DNA from: Mycolicibacter terrae | Lineage (GTDB): Bacteria; Actinomycetota; Actinomycetes; Mycobacteriales; Mycobacteriaceae | DNA: 64,000 bases | Reading direction: 5' to 3' | NCBI RefSeq assembly: GCF_010727125.1 | Contig: NZ_AP022564.1 | Coordinates: forward strand, 3,844,001-3,908,000 | Shown: one piece after another, positions 43,079-51,930 of the stretch | Position numbering within the stretch: position 1 is the stretch's first letter | How the letters are laid out: every line of letters begins with the position of its first letter | Notes under the pieces: generated by a model | Seen by the model: the letters and a program-made list of their open reading frames with translations, nothing else | The model's database searches: none | What the model was told of the DNA's origin: nothing | Made by a program: the position numbers and the translations under genes

Positions 43079-44373
43079 GTGTGGTCCCGCACGACATCGC
43101 GGCGCACAATGGTCTGCTCGCGACCGGGTCCGACACCGATGCACGAAACCTGCGCTCCGGCAATATCTTCCAGCCGCGACACGTAGTCGCGCGCGTTGGC
43201 GGGCAGCTCCTCGAAGGTACGTGCCGTGGAGATGTCCTCCCACCAGCCCGGCAGTTCTTCGTAAACCGGTACGGCGCGGGCGAATTCCTCCTGGGTCATC
43301 GGCAGCTCGTCGGTGCGTTTGCCGTCGACGGTGTAGCCGACGCAGACCGGCACGGTCTCCAGGGAAGACAGCACGTCGAGTTTGGTCAGGAAGTAGTCGG
43401 TGATGCCGTTGACCCGGGTGGCGTAGCGGGCGATCACCGCGTCGAACCAGCCGCACCGCCGCCGGCGCCCGGTGGTCACCCCGACCTCGCCGCCGGTCTT
43501 GGACAGGTATTCGCCCTTGGCGTCGAACAACTCGGTGGGGAACGGCCCCGAGCCGACCCGGGTGGTGTAGGCCTTCAGGATGCCCAGCACCGTGGTGATG
43601 CGGGTCGGCCCGACGCCGGAGCCCACGGCTGCGCCGCCGGCGGTCGGGTTGGAAGACGTCACGTACGGGTAGGTGCCGTGGTCGACGTCGAGCAGGGTGC
43701 CCTGCGAGCCTTCCAGCAACACGTTCTCGCCGCGGTCCAGCGCGGCGCCCAACAGCAGGGCGGTGTCGGCGATGCGGTGCTTGAAACCCTCGGCCTGCGC
43801 CAGCAGATCTTCGAGGACCTGCTGCGGTTCCAGCGCTTTGCGGTTGTAGATCTTGACCAGCACCTGGTTCTTGAAGTCCAGGGCCGCCTCGATCTTCTGC
43901 GCCAGCGACGTCTCGTCGAGCACGTCGGCGACCCGGATCCCGATCCGGGCGATCTTATCCTGATAGCAGGGCCCGATGCCGCGGCCGGTGGTGCCGATCT
44001 TCTTGCTGCCCATGTAGCGCTCGGTCACCTTGTCGATGGCGACGTGATAGGGCATCAGCAGGTGCGCATCAGCGGAGATCAGCAGCCTCGAGGTGTCCAC
44101 GCCGCGCCGTTCCAGCCCGGCCAGCTCCTCGAGCAGCACCCCGGGATCGACCACCACACCGTTGCCGATGATGTTGGTGACGTGCGGCGTCAGCACCCCC
44201 GAGGGGATCAGGTGCAACGCGAAGTTCTCCCCGGTGGGCAGCACAACGGTGTGGCCGGCATTGTTGCCGCCCTGGTAGCGCACCACCCACTGCACTCGTT
44301 CGCCGAGTAGGTCGGTGGCTTTTCCTTTGCCCTCGTCACCCCATTGGGCGCCGATGACGACGATTGCCGGCAT
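43075..44373 (-). CDS. purA: Adenylosuccinate synthetase PurA
   Basis: PurA makes adenylosuccinate from IMP, aspartate and GTP, the first committed step to AMP. The 432-residue protein shows the P-loop-like start VVIGAQWGDEGKGKATDLL, GGNNAGHTVV, the GTTGRGIGPCYQDKIAR region, EGSQGTLLDVDHGTYPYVT, and TTGRRRRCGWFDAV in the aspartate/IMP site. The ATG at 44373 is the start. The length fits the family. Cytoplasmic. Confidence 0.98.
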   Translation of the reverse strand: MPAIVVIGAQWGDEGKGKATDLLGERVQWVVRYQGGNNAGHTVVLPTGENFALHLIPSGVLTPHVTNIIGNGVVVDPGVLLEELAGLERRGVDTSRLLISADAHLLMPYHVAIDKVTERYMGSKKIGTTGRGIGPCYQDKIARIGIRVADVLDETSLAQKIEAALDFKNQVLVKIYNRKALEPQQVLEDLLAQAEGFKHRIADTALLLGAALDRGENVLLEGSQGTLLDVDHGTYPYVTSSNPTAGGAAVGSGVGPTRITTVLGILKAYTTRVGSGPFPTELFDAKGEYLSKTGGEVGVTTGRRRRCGWFDAVIARYATRVNGITDYFLTKLDVLSSLETVPVCVGYTVDGKRTDELPMTQEEFARAVPVYEELPGWWEDISTARTFEELPANARDYVSRLEDIAGAQVSCIGVGPGREQTIVRRDVVRDHT

Positions 44374-44451
44374 GGATTCTCGCTAACTGTCTTGGCTTAC
44401 TGTGGTCCAGCCGGTGACTGAGCCTATCTGAAGAGATTCACAAGGAGAGCG

Positions 44452-45123
44452 TTGAACGCCACCAACGGCCCTGAAATCGCCGTTCTGCAGTTTGCCGGGC
44501 GGCCGCTGCCCCGCCCGTTGCGGGGGCTTCCGACGGTGCAAGTCCACGACGACGCGGCCGCCGCGGAGGCGGTAGACGCCGCGATCGACCGATTCCGCCG
44601 GCTGGTGGTGGTGGGCGGTGACGCCGAGCTGGCGCGGGTGCTGACCCGGCTGCTGCGCGCCGACCGGCTGGATGTCGAGGTGGGCTACGCGCCGCCGCGG
44701 CGCACCCCCGCTACCAGGGCCTACCGGCTCCCGGCCGGCTGGCGGGGGGCGCGGCGTGCCCGCCGGGGCGCCGCCGTCGCGGTGCCGCTGATCCGCGACG
44801 ACGCCGGGACGGTGCTGGCCGGTGCGGGCCGCTGGGTGCCGGTGGACGGCAACGTGGTGCTGCGCGGTGAGGGCATCGTCGACGACGCGACCGTCTTCGA
44901 CGGCGACGCGGCCGGGGTGCTCATCGAGCCGCTCGGCACCGCACCGGGGCTGCGGGCCGGGATCCCGTCGCGGCGCGGCCGGGTGCGCCGCTGGGTGAGC
45001 GGCCGGGCGGCGCAACTGGGCACCACCGGGGCGCTGGTGGTGCGCGACGGGGTTTATGGCACCCGCACGGTGAAGCGGTCCACCTTCTATCGGCACATCG
45101 AGGACTGGTTGTTGGTCCGATAG
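44452..45123 (+). CDS. Rv0358-like conserved protein
   Basis: This 223-residue soluble protein corresponds in position (divergent from purA, upstream of the M50 protease) to Rv0358. It has an N-terminal half with VVVGGDAELARVLTRLLRADRL, which looks like a nucleotide- or lipid-binding sugar-kinase-like strand. The C-terminal half ends in RRWVSGRAAQLGT, GVYGTRTVKRSTFYRH. It has some resemblance to the N-terminal part of diacylglycerol-kinase-like proteins, but no catalytic motif can be assigned. The TTG at 44452 has AGGAGA very close upstream (3 nt), so a later GTG (44535) is possible. Confidence 0.75.
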   Translation: MNATNGPEIAVLQFAGRPLPRPLRGLPTVQVHDDAAAAEAVDAAIDRFRRLVVVGGDAELARVLTRLLRADRLDVEVGYAPPRRTPATRAYRLPAGWRGARRARRGAAVAVPLIRDDAGTVLAGAGRWVPVDGNVVLRGEGIVDDATVFDGDAAGVLIEPLGTAPGLRAGIPSRRGRVRRWVSGRAAQLGTTGALVVRDGVYGTRTVKRSTFYRHIEDWLLVR

Positions 45124-45132
45124 GTTCGTGCG

Positions 45133-45918
45133 GTGAATGTCAGCCCGCTGCGCGGCGAGGCGGTACGGCCCAGCCCGGTCTTCCTGGCACTGGTGGCCGT
45201 GACCGCCGTCGGCGGCGTGCTGGCCTGGCGGGCGGCCGCCGACATCGCGCCACTGGCCTACACCGGTGTGTTCGTGTTCGTCATCGCCGGCTGGCTGGTG
45301 TCGCTGTGCCTGCACGAGTTCGGCCACGCCTTCACCGCCTGGCGATTCGGCGACCGCGGCGTCGAGATGCGCGGCTATCTGACGCTGAACCCGCTGCGCT
45401 ACACCCATCCGGGGTTGTCGCTGGTGCTGCCGATGCTGTTCATCGCCCTGGGCGGCATCGGCCTGCCGGGCGGTGCGGTGTACCTGCACACCTCGTTCAT
45501 GACGCCATTGCGGCGCACCCTGGTCAGCCTGGCGGGCCCGACGGCCAACCTGGTGCTGGCGGTGCTGCTGCTGGGCGCCACCCGGGCGTTCTACGACCCC
45601 GCGCATCCGGTGTTCTTCTCCGGGGTGGCGTTCCTGGGTTTCCTGCAGGTCACCGCGGTGGTGCTGAACCTGCTGCCGGTGCCCGGGCTGGACGGCTACG
45701 GCGCGCTGGAGCCGCACCTGAGCCCCCAGACCCGCCGCGCCGTGGCGCCGTTTCAGCAGTGGGGCCTGTTGGTGCTGCTGGTCCTGCTGATCTCGTCGCC
45801 CGCCTTGAACGCAAAGTTCTTCGGCATGGTGCTGTGGTTCTTCGACCTGTTCGGGGTGCCGCGCCTGCTGGTTTCGTGGGGGTTGTCGCTGACGCAGTTC
45901 TGGAACGGCTGGTTCTGA
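45133..45918 (+). CDS. M50-family site-2-type membrane metalloprotease (Rv0359-like)
   Basis: This 261-residue intramembrane zinc metalloprotease has HEFGH (residues 61-65) in a transmembrane segment, with the second metal motif NLLPVPGLDGYG in another. About six helices are visible. Its substrate is unknown; M50 proteases cleave membrane-spanning regulators or signal remnants. It begins 9 nt after the Rv0358-like gene, so the two are probably co-transcribed. Confidence 0.92.
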   Translation: MNVSPLRGEAVRPSPVFLALVAVTAVGGVLAWRAAADIAPLAYTGVFVFVIAGWLVSLCLHEFGHAFTAWRFGDRGVEMRGYLTLNPLRYTHPGLSLVLPMLFIALGGIGLPGGAVYLHTSFMTPLRRTLVSLAGPTANLVLAVLLLGATRAFYDPAHPVFFSGVAFLGFLQVTAVVLNLLPVPGLDGYGALEPHLSPQTRRAVAPFQQWGLLVLLVLLISSPALNAKFFGMVLWFFDLFGVPRLLVSWGLSLTQFWNGWF

Positions 45919-45949
45919 CGAGCGCAGCGCCCACGTGGGACGCGCGACA

Positions 45950-45955
45950 TATATT
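45950..45955 (+). promoter_or_regulatory. -10 element for leaderless CDF exporter
   Basis: TATATT lies 8 nt before the ATG at 45964. A perfect palindrome TGGCTAGCCA (45955-45964) spans the predicted start site. Confidence 0.5.
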
Positions 45956-45963
45956 GGCTAGCC

Positions 45964-46851
45964 ATGGCCACCGGTCACGATCACCGTCGCACCGACTCCC
46001 GGCTGTCCCGGATGGTCATCGGGGCGGTGATCCTGACCGCGTTCTTCGCCATCGAGCTGACCACGGCGGTGGTGATCAACTCGATCGCGCTGCTCGCCGA
46101 CGCCGGGCACCTGCTCACCGACCTGGCCGCCCTGTTCATGGGGGTGGCGGCGGTGGTGCTGGCCCGCCGCGGCAGCGCCTCGCCGTCGCGCACCTACGGC
46201 TGGCACCGCGCCGAGGTGTTCACCGCGGTGGCCAACGCGGTGCTGCTGATCGGGATGGCGACGTTCATCCTCACCGAGGCGATCCGCCGGATCGGCACCG
46301 CACCGGATGTGCCCGGTGTGCCGATGATCGTCGTCGCGGTCGCCGGCATGGCCGTCAACACCGGGGTGGCCCTGCTGTTGCGCTCGCACGCGACGGACAG
46401 CCTCGCGGTGCGCGGCGCCTACATGGAGGTGGTCGCCGACACCGTCGGCAGCGTGGGAGTGTTGATCGCCGGTGTCGTCACGGTGACCACCGGCTGGCCC
46501 TACGCCGACGTGGTCGTCGCCGTGTTCGTCGCGTTGTGGGTGCTGCCGCGGGCGTTCGCGCTGGCCGGCGCCGCGCTACGGATCCTGTCGGAGGCATCGC
46601 CGAGCCACATCGACGTCAACGAACTGCGGGCGGCGCTGGCCGCCGTCGACGGGGTCACCGATGTCCACGACCTCCACGTCTGGACGCTGGTTCCGGGCCA
46701 GGACATGGCCACCGCTCACCTGCGCGCCGACACCGACCCCGGCCGGGTGCTCGGCCAGGCGCGTGCGGTACTGGCCGCTCGCGGACTGACCCATGCCACC
46801 GTCCAGGTGGAGCCGCCCGGACAGGGCGGCGACTGCCCCATCGGATGCTGA
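45964..46851 (+). CDS. Cation diffusion facilitator (metal efflux)
   Basis: This 295-residue CDF transporter has six membrane helices (about residues 17-38, 44-65, 83-103, 118-136, 152-172 and 178-198) and a C-terminal cytoplasmic metal-binding domain (VDGVTDVHDLHVWTLVPGQD). The metal site has ADAGHLLTD in helix 2. In helix 5 the usual His of HxxxD is replaced: YMEVVADTVGS gives ExxxD. The C-terminus ends DCPIGC with two cysteines. It presumably exports Zn2+ or a similar divalent ion with H+ exchange. The GHDHR at residue 4 is a small His-rich patch. Confidence 0.93.
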   Translation: MATGHDHRRTDSRLSRMVIGAVILTAFFAIELTTAVVINSIALLADAGHLLTDLAALFMGVAAVVLARRGSASPSRTYGWHRAEVFTAVANAVLLIGMATFILTEAIRRIGTAPDVPGVPMIVVAVAGMAVNTGVALLLRSHATDSLAVRGAYMEVVADTVGSVGVLIAGVVTVTTGWPYADVVVAVFVALWVLPRAFALAGAALRILSEASPSHIDVNELRAALAAVDGVTDVHDLHVWTLVPGQDMATAHLRADTDPGRVLGQARAVLAARGLTHATVQVEPPGQGGDCPIGC

Positions 46852-46875
46852 CTCCCAAGCCGGGTCATCGCATGG

Positions 46876-47301
46876 TCAGCTCAGCCCCAGCGCCGAGCGG
46901 GCGCCGGGGTCGCAATCGTCGAGCAGATCCAGACAGCGCGCCAGCTCCTCGGTCTCCCCGATGGAATCGGCGGCCCGCGCCAGCGCGGCCACACACCGCA
47001 GAAAGCCCCGGTTGGGTTCATGCTCGTAGGGCACCGGGCCGTAGCCCTTCCACCCGTTGCGCCGCAGCTGGTCCAGGCCCCGGTGGTAGCCGGTGCGCGC
47101 GTAGGCGTAGGCGGTGACCGCCTTATCCTCGGCCAATGCCGCTTCGGCCAGCGCCGCCCACGCGACCGAGGCCGCCGGATGCGCGGCAGCGACAATCGTG
47201 GGGTTCTGGTTGGCCCGCAGGTCGGCCTCAGCGTCGGGGTCGCCGGGCAGCAAGATCGGATCGGGTCTGAGGAGATCACCGGAGAGCGTCACACCGTTCA
47301 T
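46876..47301 (-). CDS. DUF3151-type conserved protein (Rv0360c-like)
   Basis: This 141-residue soluble protein is conserved in actinobacteria and matches Rv0360c by position and sequence type (LPGDPDAEADLRANQNP, AYARTGYHRGLDQLRRNGWKG, GPVPYEHEPNRGFLRC). The helical central part resembles a TPR-like unit. No catalytic function is known. The ATG at 47301 (MNGVTLSGD) is chosen; a longer frame starts at 47328. It is convergent with the CDF gene. Confidence 0.88.
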   Translation of the reverse strand: MNGVTLSGDLLRPDPILLPGDPDAEADLRANQNPTIVAAAHPAASVAWAALAEAALAEDKAVTAYAYARTGYHRGLDQLRRNGWKGYGPVPYEHEPNRGFLRCVAALARAADSIGETEELARCLDLLDDCDPGARSALGLS

Positions 47302-47401
47302 TGTGCCGTGCCGTCCATGGCCGGCCACTCCAACAAGCCGCCGCCTCGCTCAGTAAGCTGGCGCCCAGCAGACTCGCTAGCGGGAGGACAGCACTAAGCC
47401 C

Positions 47402-48241
47402 ATGCCGAACCCATCCGGCCCCGACCGCGACGACGTCCCCGCCCCGCCCGCATCCGGTCACGGTCCCGTGGGCGGCGATATCACTTCGACCGGGCAGCCC
47501 GACGGCGACGACCAGGTCACCGAGGTCCACCCCGTCGCCGATTCCGCGGACGAGGCCAACGCCGAGGCCGTCACCGAGGTGATCGCCACCGAGGCCGCAC
47601 CCGGAGCAGCCGGCTCCGCGGCGGACGGGCCTACGGAGCGCCGGTTCACCGCGCCCGGGTTCGACGCCGGGCAGACCGAGGTCATCCCGTCGGTGGGCGA
47701 CGCCGACACCGCGTTGATCGGCCGGCAGGGCGAGGCGGGAAAGGCGATACCGCAACAGATTCCGCCGCGGCTGGGCGGCAGGCTGCCCGCGACCGTCTCA
47801 CGCAGCTGGGGCTGGGTGATGGCGCTGATCCTGATCATCCTGGCGCTGGCCGTCATCGCGGTGCTGGGCACGTTGTGGCTGACCCGCGACGAGCGCCAGG
47901 CGGCCTCGCAGGAAGAGCGGGTCCGCGGCACCATCCAGAACTTCGACGTCGCCATGCAGACCGGCGACCTGGCCGCGCTGCGCAGCCTGACCTGCGGCGA
48001 CATCCGCGACCGCTACGTCAACTACGACCAGAAGGCCTGGGACGACACCTACCGCCGGATCGCGGCGGCCAAGCAGTACCCGGTGGTCGCCAGCATCGAC
48101 GAGGTCGTCGTCAACGACGGGCACGCCGAAGCCAACGTCACCGCGTTCATGGCCTACGAGCCGCGGGTCCGCTCGACCCGCAGCTTCGACCTGCAGTTCC
48201 GCGACGACCAGTGGAAGATCTGCCAGTCACACGCCGGGTGA
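47402..48241 (+). CDS. Membrane-anchored protein with exported C-terminal domain (Rv0361-like)
   Basis: This 279-residue protein has a 130-residue acidic, low-complexity cytoplasmic region, one transmembrane helix at about residues 138-160 (GWVMALILIILALAVIAVLG), and an extracytoplasmic domain with RGTIQNFDVAMQTGDLAALRSLTCG, which has the fold pattern of the NTF2/DUF4878-like domains of mycobacterial membrane proteins. Two cysteines (ALRSLTCG and WKICQS) probably form a disulfide. The function is unknown. In M. tuberculosis mgtE lies between this gene and fba; here it is absent. Confidence 0.85.
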   Translation: MPNPSGPDRDDVPAPPASGHGPVGGDITSTGQPDGDDQVTEVHPVADSADEANAEAVTEVIATEAAPGAAGSAADGPTERRFTAPGFDAGQTEVIPSVGDADTALIGRQGEAGKAIPQQIPPRLGGRLPATVSRSWGWVMALILIILALAVIAVLGTLWLTRDERQAASQEERVRGTIQNFDVAMQTGDLAALRSLTCGDIRDRYVNYDQKAWDDTYRRIAAAKQYPVVASIDEVVVNDGHAEANVTAFMAYEPRVRSTRSFDLQFRDDQWKICQSHAG

Positions 48242-48250
48242 ACCATCCAC

Positions 48251-48311
48251 GTTGACTCTGCGCTCACGGCGCGGTTTTCTCGAATTTCTCCGCCGTGGAC
48301 GCAGAGTCAGC
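48251..48311. terminator. Bidirectional inverted-repeat terminator
   Basis: GTTGACTCTGCG (48251-48262) pairs with CGCAGAGTCAGC (48300-48311) with one wobble pair. CACGGCG (48265-48271) pairs with CGCCGTG (48291-48297) inside. It lies between the Rv0361-like gene and convergent fba. Its outer arms match the element at 28706. Confidence 0.65.
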
Positions 48312-48314
48312 GCA

Positions 48315-49346
48315 TCAGCCCAGGGCCTTGCCGGCGCTGTGCAGGTCGTTGCAGGCCTCGATGACCCGCTCGGTCATGGCGGCTTCGGCCTTCTTGAGGT
48401 AGCTGCGCGGGTCGTAGGTCTTCTTGTTGCCGACCTCGCCGTCGATCTTGAGCACCCCGTCGTAGTTGGTGAACATGTGCGCGGCGATCGGGCGGGTGAA
48501 CGCGTACTGGGTGTCGGTGTCGACGTTCATCTTCACCACGCCGTGCTGCAACGCCTCTTCGATCTCGGACTTCAGCGAGCCCGAGCCGCCGTGGAAGACG
48601 AAGTTGAACGGCTTGGAGCCGGCCGCCAGACCCAGCTTGGCCGCCGCCACCTTCTGGCCCTCGCCGAGGATGTCGGGACGCAGCTTGACGTTGCCGGGCT
48701 TGTAGACACCGTGCACGTTGCCGAAGGTCGCGGCGAGCAGGTACTCGCCGTGGTCGCCGATGCCGAGGGCGTCGATGGTCTTCTCGAAGTCCTCCGGGGT
48801 GGTGTAGAGCTTCTCATTGATCTCGGCTTCCACACCGTCCTCTTCGCCGCCGACGACGCCGATCTCGATCTCCAGGATGATGTTGGCGGCCTCCGCCTTG
48901 GCCAGCAGCTCCTTGGCGATGGACAGGTTCTCGTCGATCGGCACGGCTGAGCCGTCCCACATGTGCGACTGGAACAGCGGGTTGTTGCCGGCTTTGACCC
49001 GTTCGGTCGAGATCGCCAGCAGCGGACGCACGAATCCGTCCAGCTTGTCCTTCGGGCAGTGGTCGGTGTGCAGGGCCACGTTGATCGGGTACTTGGCGGC
49101 GATCACGTGGGTGAACTCGGCCAGCGCCACCGCGCCGGCCACCATGTCCTTGACACCGAGCCCGGAGCCGAACTCCGCGCCGCCGGTGGAGAACTGGATG
49201 ATGCCGTCGCTGCCGGCGTCGGCGAAGCCCTTGATCGCGGCGTTGATGGTCTCCGACGACGTGCAGTTGATCGCCGGGAACGCGTAGGAATTCTCCTTGG
49301 CGCGGCCCAACATCTCGGCGTAGATCTCAGGGGTGGCGATAGGCAT
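48315..49346 (-). CDS. fba: Class II fructose-bisphosphate aldolase
   Basis: Fba interconverts fructose-1,6-bisphosphate with glyceraldehyde-3-phosphate and DHAP in glycolysis and gluconeogenesis. The 343-residue protein has the class II zinc motifs: LHTDHCP with zinc His, LEIEIGVVGGEEDGVE with Glu ligands, and NFVFHGGSGS with a His ligand. GIIQFSTGGAEFGSG is the N-terminal landmark. The ATG at 49346 has GAGAG upstream. The gene is essential in M. tuberculosis (known). Convergent with the Rv0361-like gene. Confidence 0.97.
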   Translation of the reverse strand: MPIATPEIYAEMLGRAKENSYAFPAINCTSSETINAAIKGFADAGSDGIIQFSTGGAEFGSGLGVKDMVAGAVALAEFTHVIAAKYPINVALHTDHCPKDKLDGFVRPLLAISTERVKAGNNPLFQSHMWDGSAVPIDENLSIAKELLAKAEAANIILEIEIGVVGGEEDGVEAEINEKLYTTPEDFEKTIDALGIGDHGEYLLAATFGNVHGVYKPGNVKLRPDILGEGQKVAAAKLGLAAGSKPFNFVFHGGSGSLKSEIEEALQHGVVKMNVDTDTQYAFTRPIAAHMFTNYDGVLKIDGEVGNKKTYDPRSYLKKAEAAMTERVIEACNDLHSAGKALG

Positions 49347-49418
49347 GGAACTCTCTCCTCCTGGCTGACCGAACCTGCCCTCGAGTATCTCAGGGACGGT
49401 TTCCGCAGCAGCCCCGGG

Positions 49419-49424
49419 TATGTT
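49419..49424 (+). promoter_or_regulatory. -10 element for leaderless dedA-like gene
   Basis: TATGTT lies 8 nt before the ATG at 49433 in the short region divergent from fba. Confidence 0.4.
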
Positions 49425-49432
49425 GGTGCGTC

Positions 49433-50131
49433 ATGAGCATGACGGTGGCGGCGATGCCCCACATCTTGGACCCGATGTACTGGATCGGGCAGGGCGGGGT
49501 ATTCGAGCACGCCGTACTGCCGGCCATCCTGGTGATCGTCTTCGTCGAAACCGGTCTGCTGTTTCCGCTGTTGCCGGGCGAATCGCTGCTGGTCACCGGT
49601 GGTCTGCTGGCCGCGGCGGGCAATCCCGACATCTGGGTGCTGGCGCCGGCGGTGGCGATCGTGGCGATCCTCGGCGATCAGACCGGCTACTTCATCGGCC
49701 GCCGTCTGGGGCCGGCACTGTTCAAGAAGGAGGATTCCCGCTTTTTCAAGAAGCACTATGTGACCGACTCACATGCCTTCTTCGAAAAATACGGCCCGGT
49801 GGCGATCATCCTGGCCCGCTTCGTGCCGTTCGCACGCACCTTCGTCCCGGCGATCGCCGGCGTGTCCTACATGCGCTACCCGGTCTATCTGGCCTTCGAC
49901 ATCGTCGGCGGGATTCTGTGGGGGGCCGGGATGACCCTGACCGGGTACTGGCTGGGTACCAAGGTGCCCGGCATCACCGACCACCTGGAATTGATCATCA
50001 TCGGGATCCTGTTCGTCTCGCTGCTCCCGGCGATCTTCTCGGCGACCAAGGCCTACCTGGCGCGCCGGCAGAACCGCGCGGTCGAGACACCCGACGACGA
50101 GTCCGCGCTCAGCACGCCGACTCCGGAGTAA
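49433..50131 (+). CDS. DedA/VTT-family membrane protein (Rv0364-like)
   Basis: This 232-residue polytopic protein has the DedA/VTT features VFVETGLLFPLLPGESLLVTGG and FARTFVPAIAGVSYMRYPVYLAFD-type re-entrant motifs (RFVPFARTF, GGILWGAGMTLTGYWLG). DedA proteins are involved in lipid-carrier flipping and membrane homeostasis. The hydrophilic tail is cytoplasmic. The stop region overlaps the end of the convergent GH76 gene by 23 nt (50109-50131). Confidence 0.92.
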   Translation: MSMTVAAMPHILDPMYWIGQGGVFEHAVLPAILVIVFVETGLLFPLLPGESLLVTGGLLAAAGNPDIWVLAPAVAIVAILGDQTGYFIGRRLGPALFKKEDSRFFKKHYVTDSHAFFEKYGPVAIILARFVPFARTFVPAIAGVSYMRYPVYLAFDIVGGILWGAGMTLTGYWLGTKVPGITDHLELIIIGILFVSLLPAIFSATKAYLARRQNRAVETPDDESALSTPTPE

Positions 50132-51257
50132 GTCCGCTCGGGCGGGCCGACGCCACCGCGTGGGCGGCCTCCATCAGCATCCAGCCCGACAGCTGCACCG
50201 AGAGGTCGCGTTCGGGCACCTCGGACTCGTAGACGGCCCCCGCGACGGAGGTGGCCACCGCGCCGTCGGCCCGGGGCAGATCGGCGGGCCGGTCCCAGAA
50301 CGCCCCGAACAGCGGCAGCCCGTCCACCGACTGCCGGTAATCCCACGCCGACCTCGCCGACGCCAGCACCAGCTCGGCGGCGGTGCCCCTGGCCGCGGTG
50401 TCGGCAGCGGAATCGCCCGGCAGATCGGTGGCCACCAACGCCAGGTACCGGGCGGTGATCCCGGCGAACAGGCCGCCGTCGCCGCCCCCGGCGCCCTTGA
50501 GCACCCCGCCGGGAGCCATCTGCGAGTGCACCGCGGCGACCAGCCGGTGGACGCGGGCGGCGTGCCGCGCGCTGTCTGGCGCTCCGGTGCGCGCCGCCAG
50601 CTCGGTCTCCAGGCCGAGCACCACGCCCTGGCAGTAGGTGTACTGCGCCCGCACCAGCGAGCCGGCCCTGATGCCGTCGAACACCAGGTGCGTGTCCGGG
50701 TCGATCAGGGTGGCATCGATCCAGTCGCCCATCTCCCTCGCGCGCTCCAGCCAACCGGGTTCGCGGGCCAGGAAGATCCCGGCCGGGCCGTTGGCGGGGG
50801 CATTGAAAAAGGGCTCGGTGAACTGTTCGTCCTTCCGCCAGGGGATCCCGCCGCCGGCCTCGGGCATCCAGGAGTCGGTCAGCTCGCGGGTCAGGGTGCG
50901 CAGCGCACGGTGCCGGTCGATACCGGTGACGGCGCCGGCCCGCTGGATCGCCAGCGCCAGCCACGCCATGTCGTCGTAATAGGCGTTGCCCCAACGGAAC
51001 ACGTTGCGCAGCCGGTGGCTGCGGAGCTGCCGTTTGATCCGGGTCACCCGTTCGGGTTGCGGGTCCCGCAGCTGCGCGTCGACCAGGCAGTCCAGCAGGT
51101 GCGCCTGCCACCAGTAGTGCCAGTGCGGGGCGCGCCGGATCGGCGGCCAGGCCACCACGCCCAGCTGGGTGCCCGGCAGATGCCAGAGCGGCTTGAGGTG
51201 TCTCGCGGTGACAGCAGCCTCGGCACTCTCGGCCCGATTCGCCCATAGCAGATCCAT
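50109..51257 (-). CDS. Glycoside hydrolase family 76-type protein (Rv0365c-like)
   Basis: This 382-residue (alpha/alpha)6-barrel protein has the characteristic Asp-Asp pair of GH76 alpha-1,6-mannanases at NAYYDDMAWLALA (residues 95-96). Other features are WMPEAGGGIPWRKDE, NAPANGPAGIFLAR and YTYCQGVVLGLETEL. GH76 enzymes cleave alpha-1,6-mannan, so the lipomannan backbone is a plausible substrate; however, there is no signal peptide, so a cytoplasmic place is likely. The ATG at 51257 starts MDLLWANRAESAEAAV. The M. tuberculosis Rv0366c-Rv0379 genes that would follow are absent. Confidence 0.9.
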   Translation of the reverse strand: MDLLWANRAESAEAAVTARHLKPLWHLPGTQLGVVAWPPIRRAPHWHYWWQAHLLDCLVDAQLRDPQPERVTRIKRQLRSHRLRNVFRWGNAYYDDMAWLALAIQRAGAVTGIDRHRALRTLTRELTDSWMPEAGGGIPWRKDEQFTEPFFNAPANGPAGIFLAREPGWLERAREMGDWIDATLIDPDTHLVFDGIRAGSLVRAQYTYCQGVVLGLETELAARTGAPDSARHAARVHRLVAAVHSQMAPGGVLKGAGGGDGGLFAGITARYLALVATDLPGDSAADTAARGTAAELVLASARSAWDYRQSVDGLPLFGAFWDRPADLPRADGAVATSVAGAVYESEVPERDLSVQLSGWMLMEAAHAVASARPSGLTPESAC

Positions 51258-51273
51258 AGCCAAAGATCCTGCC

Positions 51274-51930
51274 CTACCAGGCCTGGTCGAGGTTCCCATG
51301 CTGGGCTATCCAGGCGTGCATCACGATCCCGGCGGCCACCCCGACGTTGATGCTGCGGGTCGAGCCGAACTGGGCGATCGACACCAGCACATCGGCGCCC
51401 GCGCGCATCTCGTCGCTGATGCCGGGCCCCTCGGAGCCGAACACCAGCAGGCAGTCGGCCGGCAATGTGGTCTGCTCCAGGCGCACCGCCCCGGCGACGT
51501 TGTCCACCGCGACCACCGTCAGGCCCTGTCGCGCAGCGAAGTCGAGCAGTCCGGCCACGTCGTTGTGGTGTTGCAGCCGCTGGTAACGGTCGGTGACCAT
51601 GGCGCCGCGCCGGTTCCAGCGCCGCCGCCCGACGATGTGCACGGTGTGCACGGCGAACGCGTTGGCGGTGCGCACCACCGAGCCGATGTTGGCGTCATGC
51701 CCGAAGTTCTCGATCGCGACGTGAAGCGCGTGCCGCCGCCGGTCGATGTCGGCGATGATCGCCTCGCGGGTCCAGTAGCGGTAGGCGTCGACGACGTTGC
51801 GGGCATCGCCGTCCCGGAGCAGCTCCGGGTCGTAACGTGGGTCGGCCGGCGGCTCACCCGGCCACGGCCCGACACCGTTGGCGGGCGGGAACCACTCGGT
51901 GGGGCCGGGATGATCCACCGCGTCGTTCAC
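51274..51930 (-). CDS. SpoU/TrmH-family RNA 2'-O-methyltransferase (Rv0380c-like)
   Basis: This 218-residue protein has the SPOUT/TrmH motifs: NFGHDANIGSVVRTANAFAV (motif 1), LVFGSEGPGIS (motif 2) and SIAQFGSTRSINVGVAAGIV (motif 3, the knot with the SAM site). It methylates a ribose 2'-OH of tRNA or rRNA. The GTG at 51930 overlaps the upstream stop in GTGA, as seen for two other coupled genes here; an ATG at 51942 would add four residues. Confidence 0.92.
   Translation of the reverse strand: MNDAVDHPGPTEWFPPANGVGPWPGEPPADPRYDPELLRDGDARNVVDAYRYWTREAIIADIDRRRHALHVAIENFGHDANIGSVVRTANAFAVHTVHIVGRRRWNRRGAMVTDRYQRLQHHNDVAGLLDFAARQGLTVVAVDNVAGAVRLEQTTLPADCLLVFGSEGPGISDEMRAGADVLVSIAQFGSTRSINVGVAAGIVMHAWIAQHGNLDQAW

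Noticed and set aside
45306..47117. 603-codon plus-strand frame over the M50 and CDF genes
   Set aside because: It is an Arg/Ala-rich shadow of two well-defined membrane proteins in another frame.
50053..51246. 397-codon minus-strand frame over the GH76 gene
   Set aside because: It is the +1 shadow of the GH76 gene, with Arg/Gly-rich translation; the YYDDMAW motif is in the other frame.
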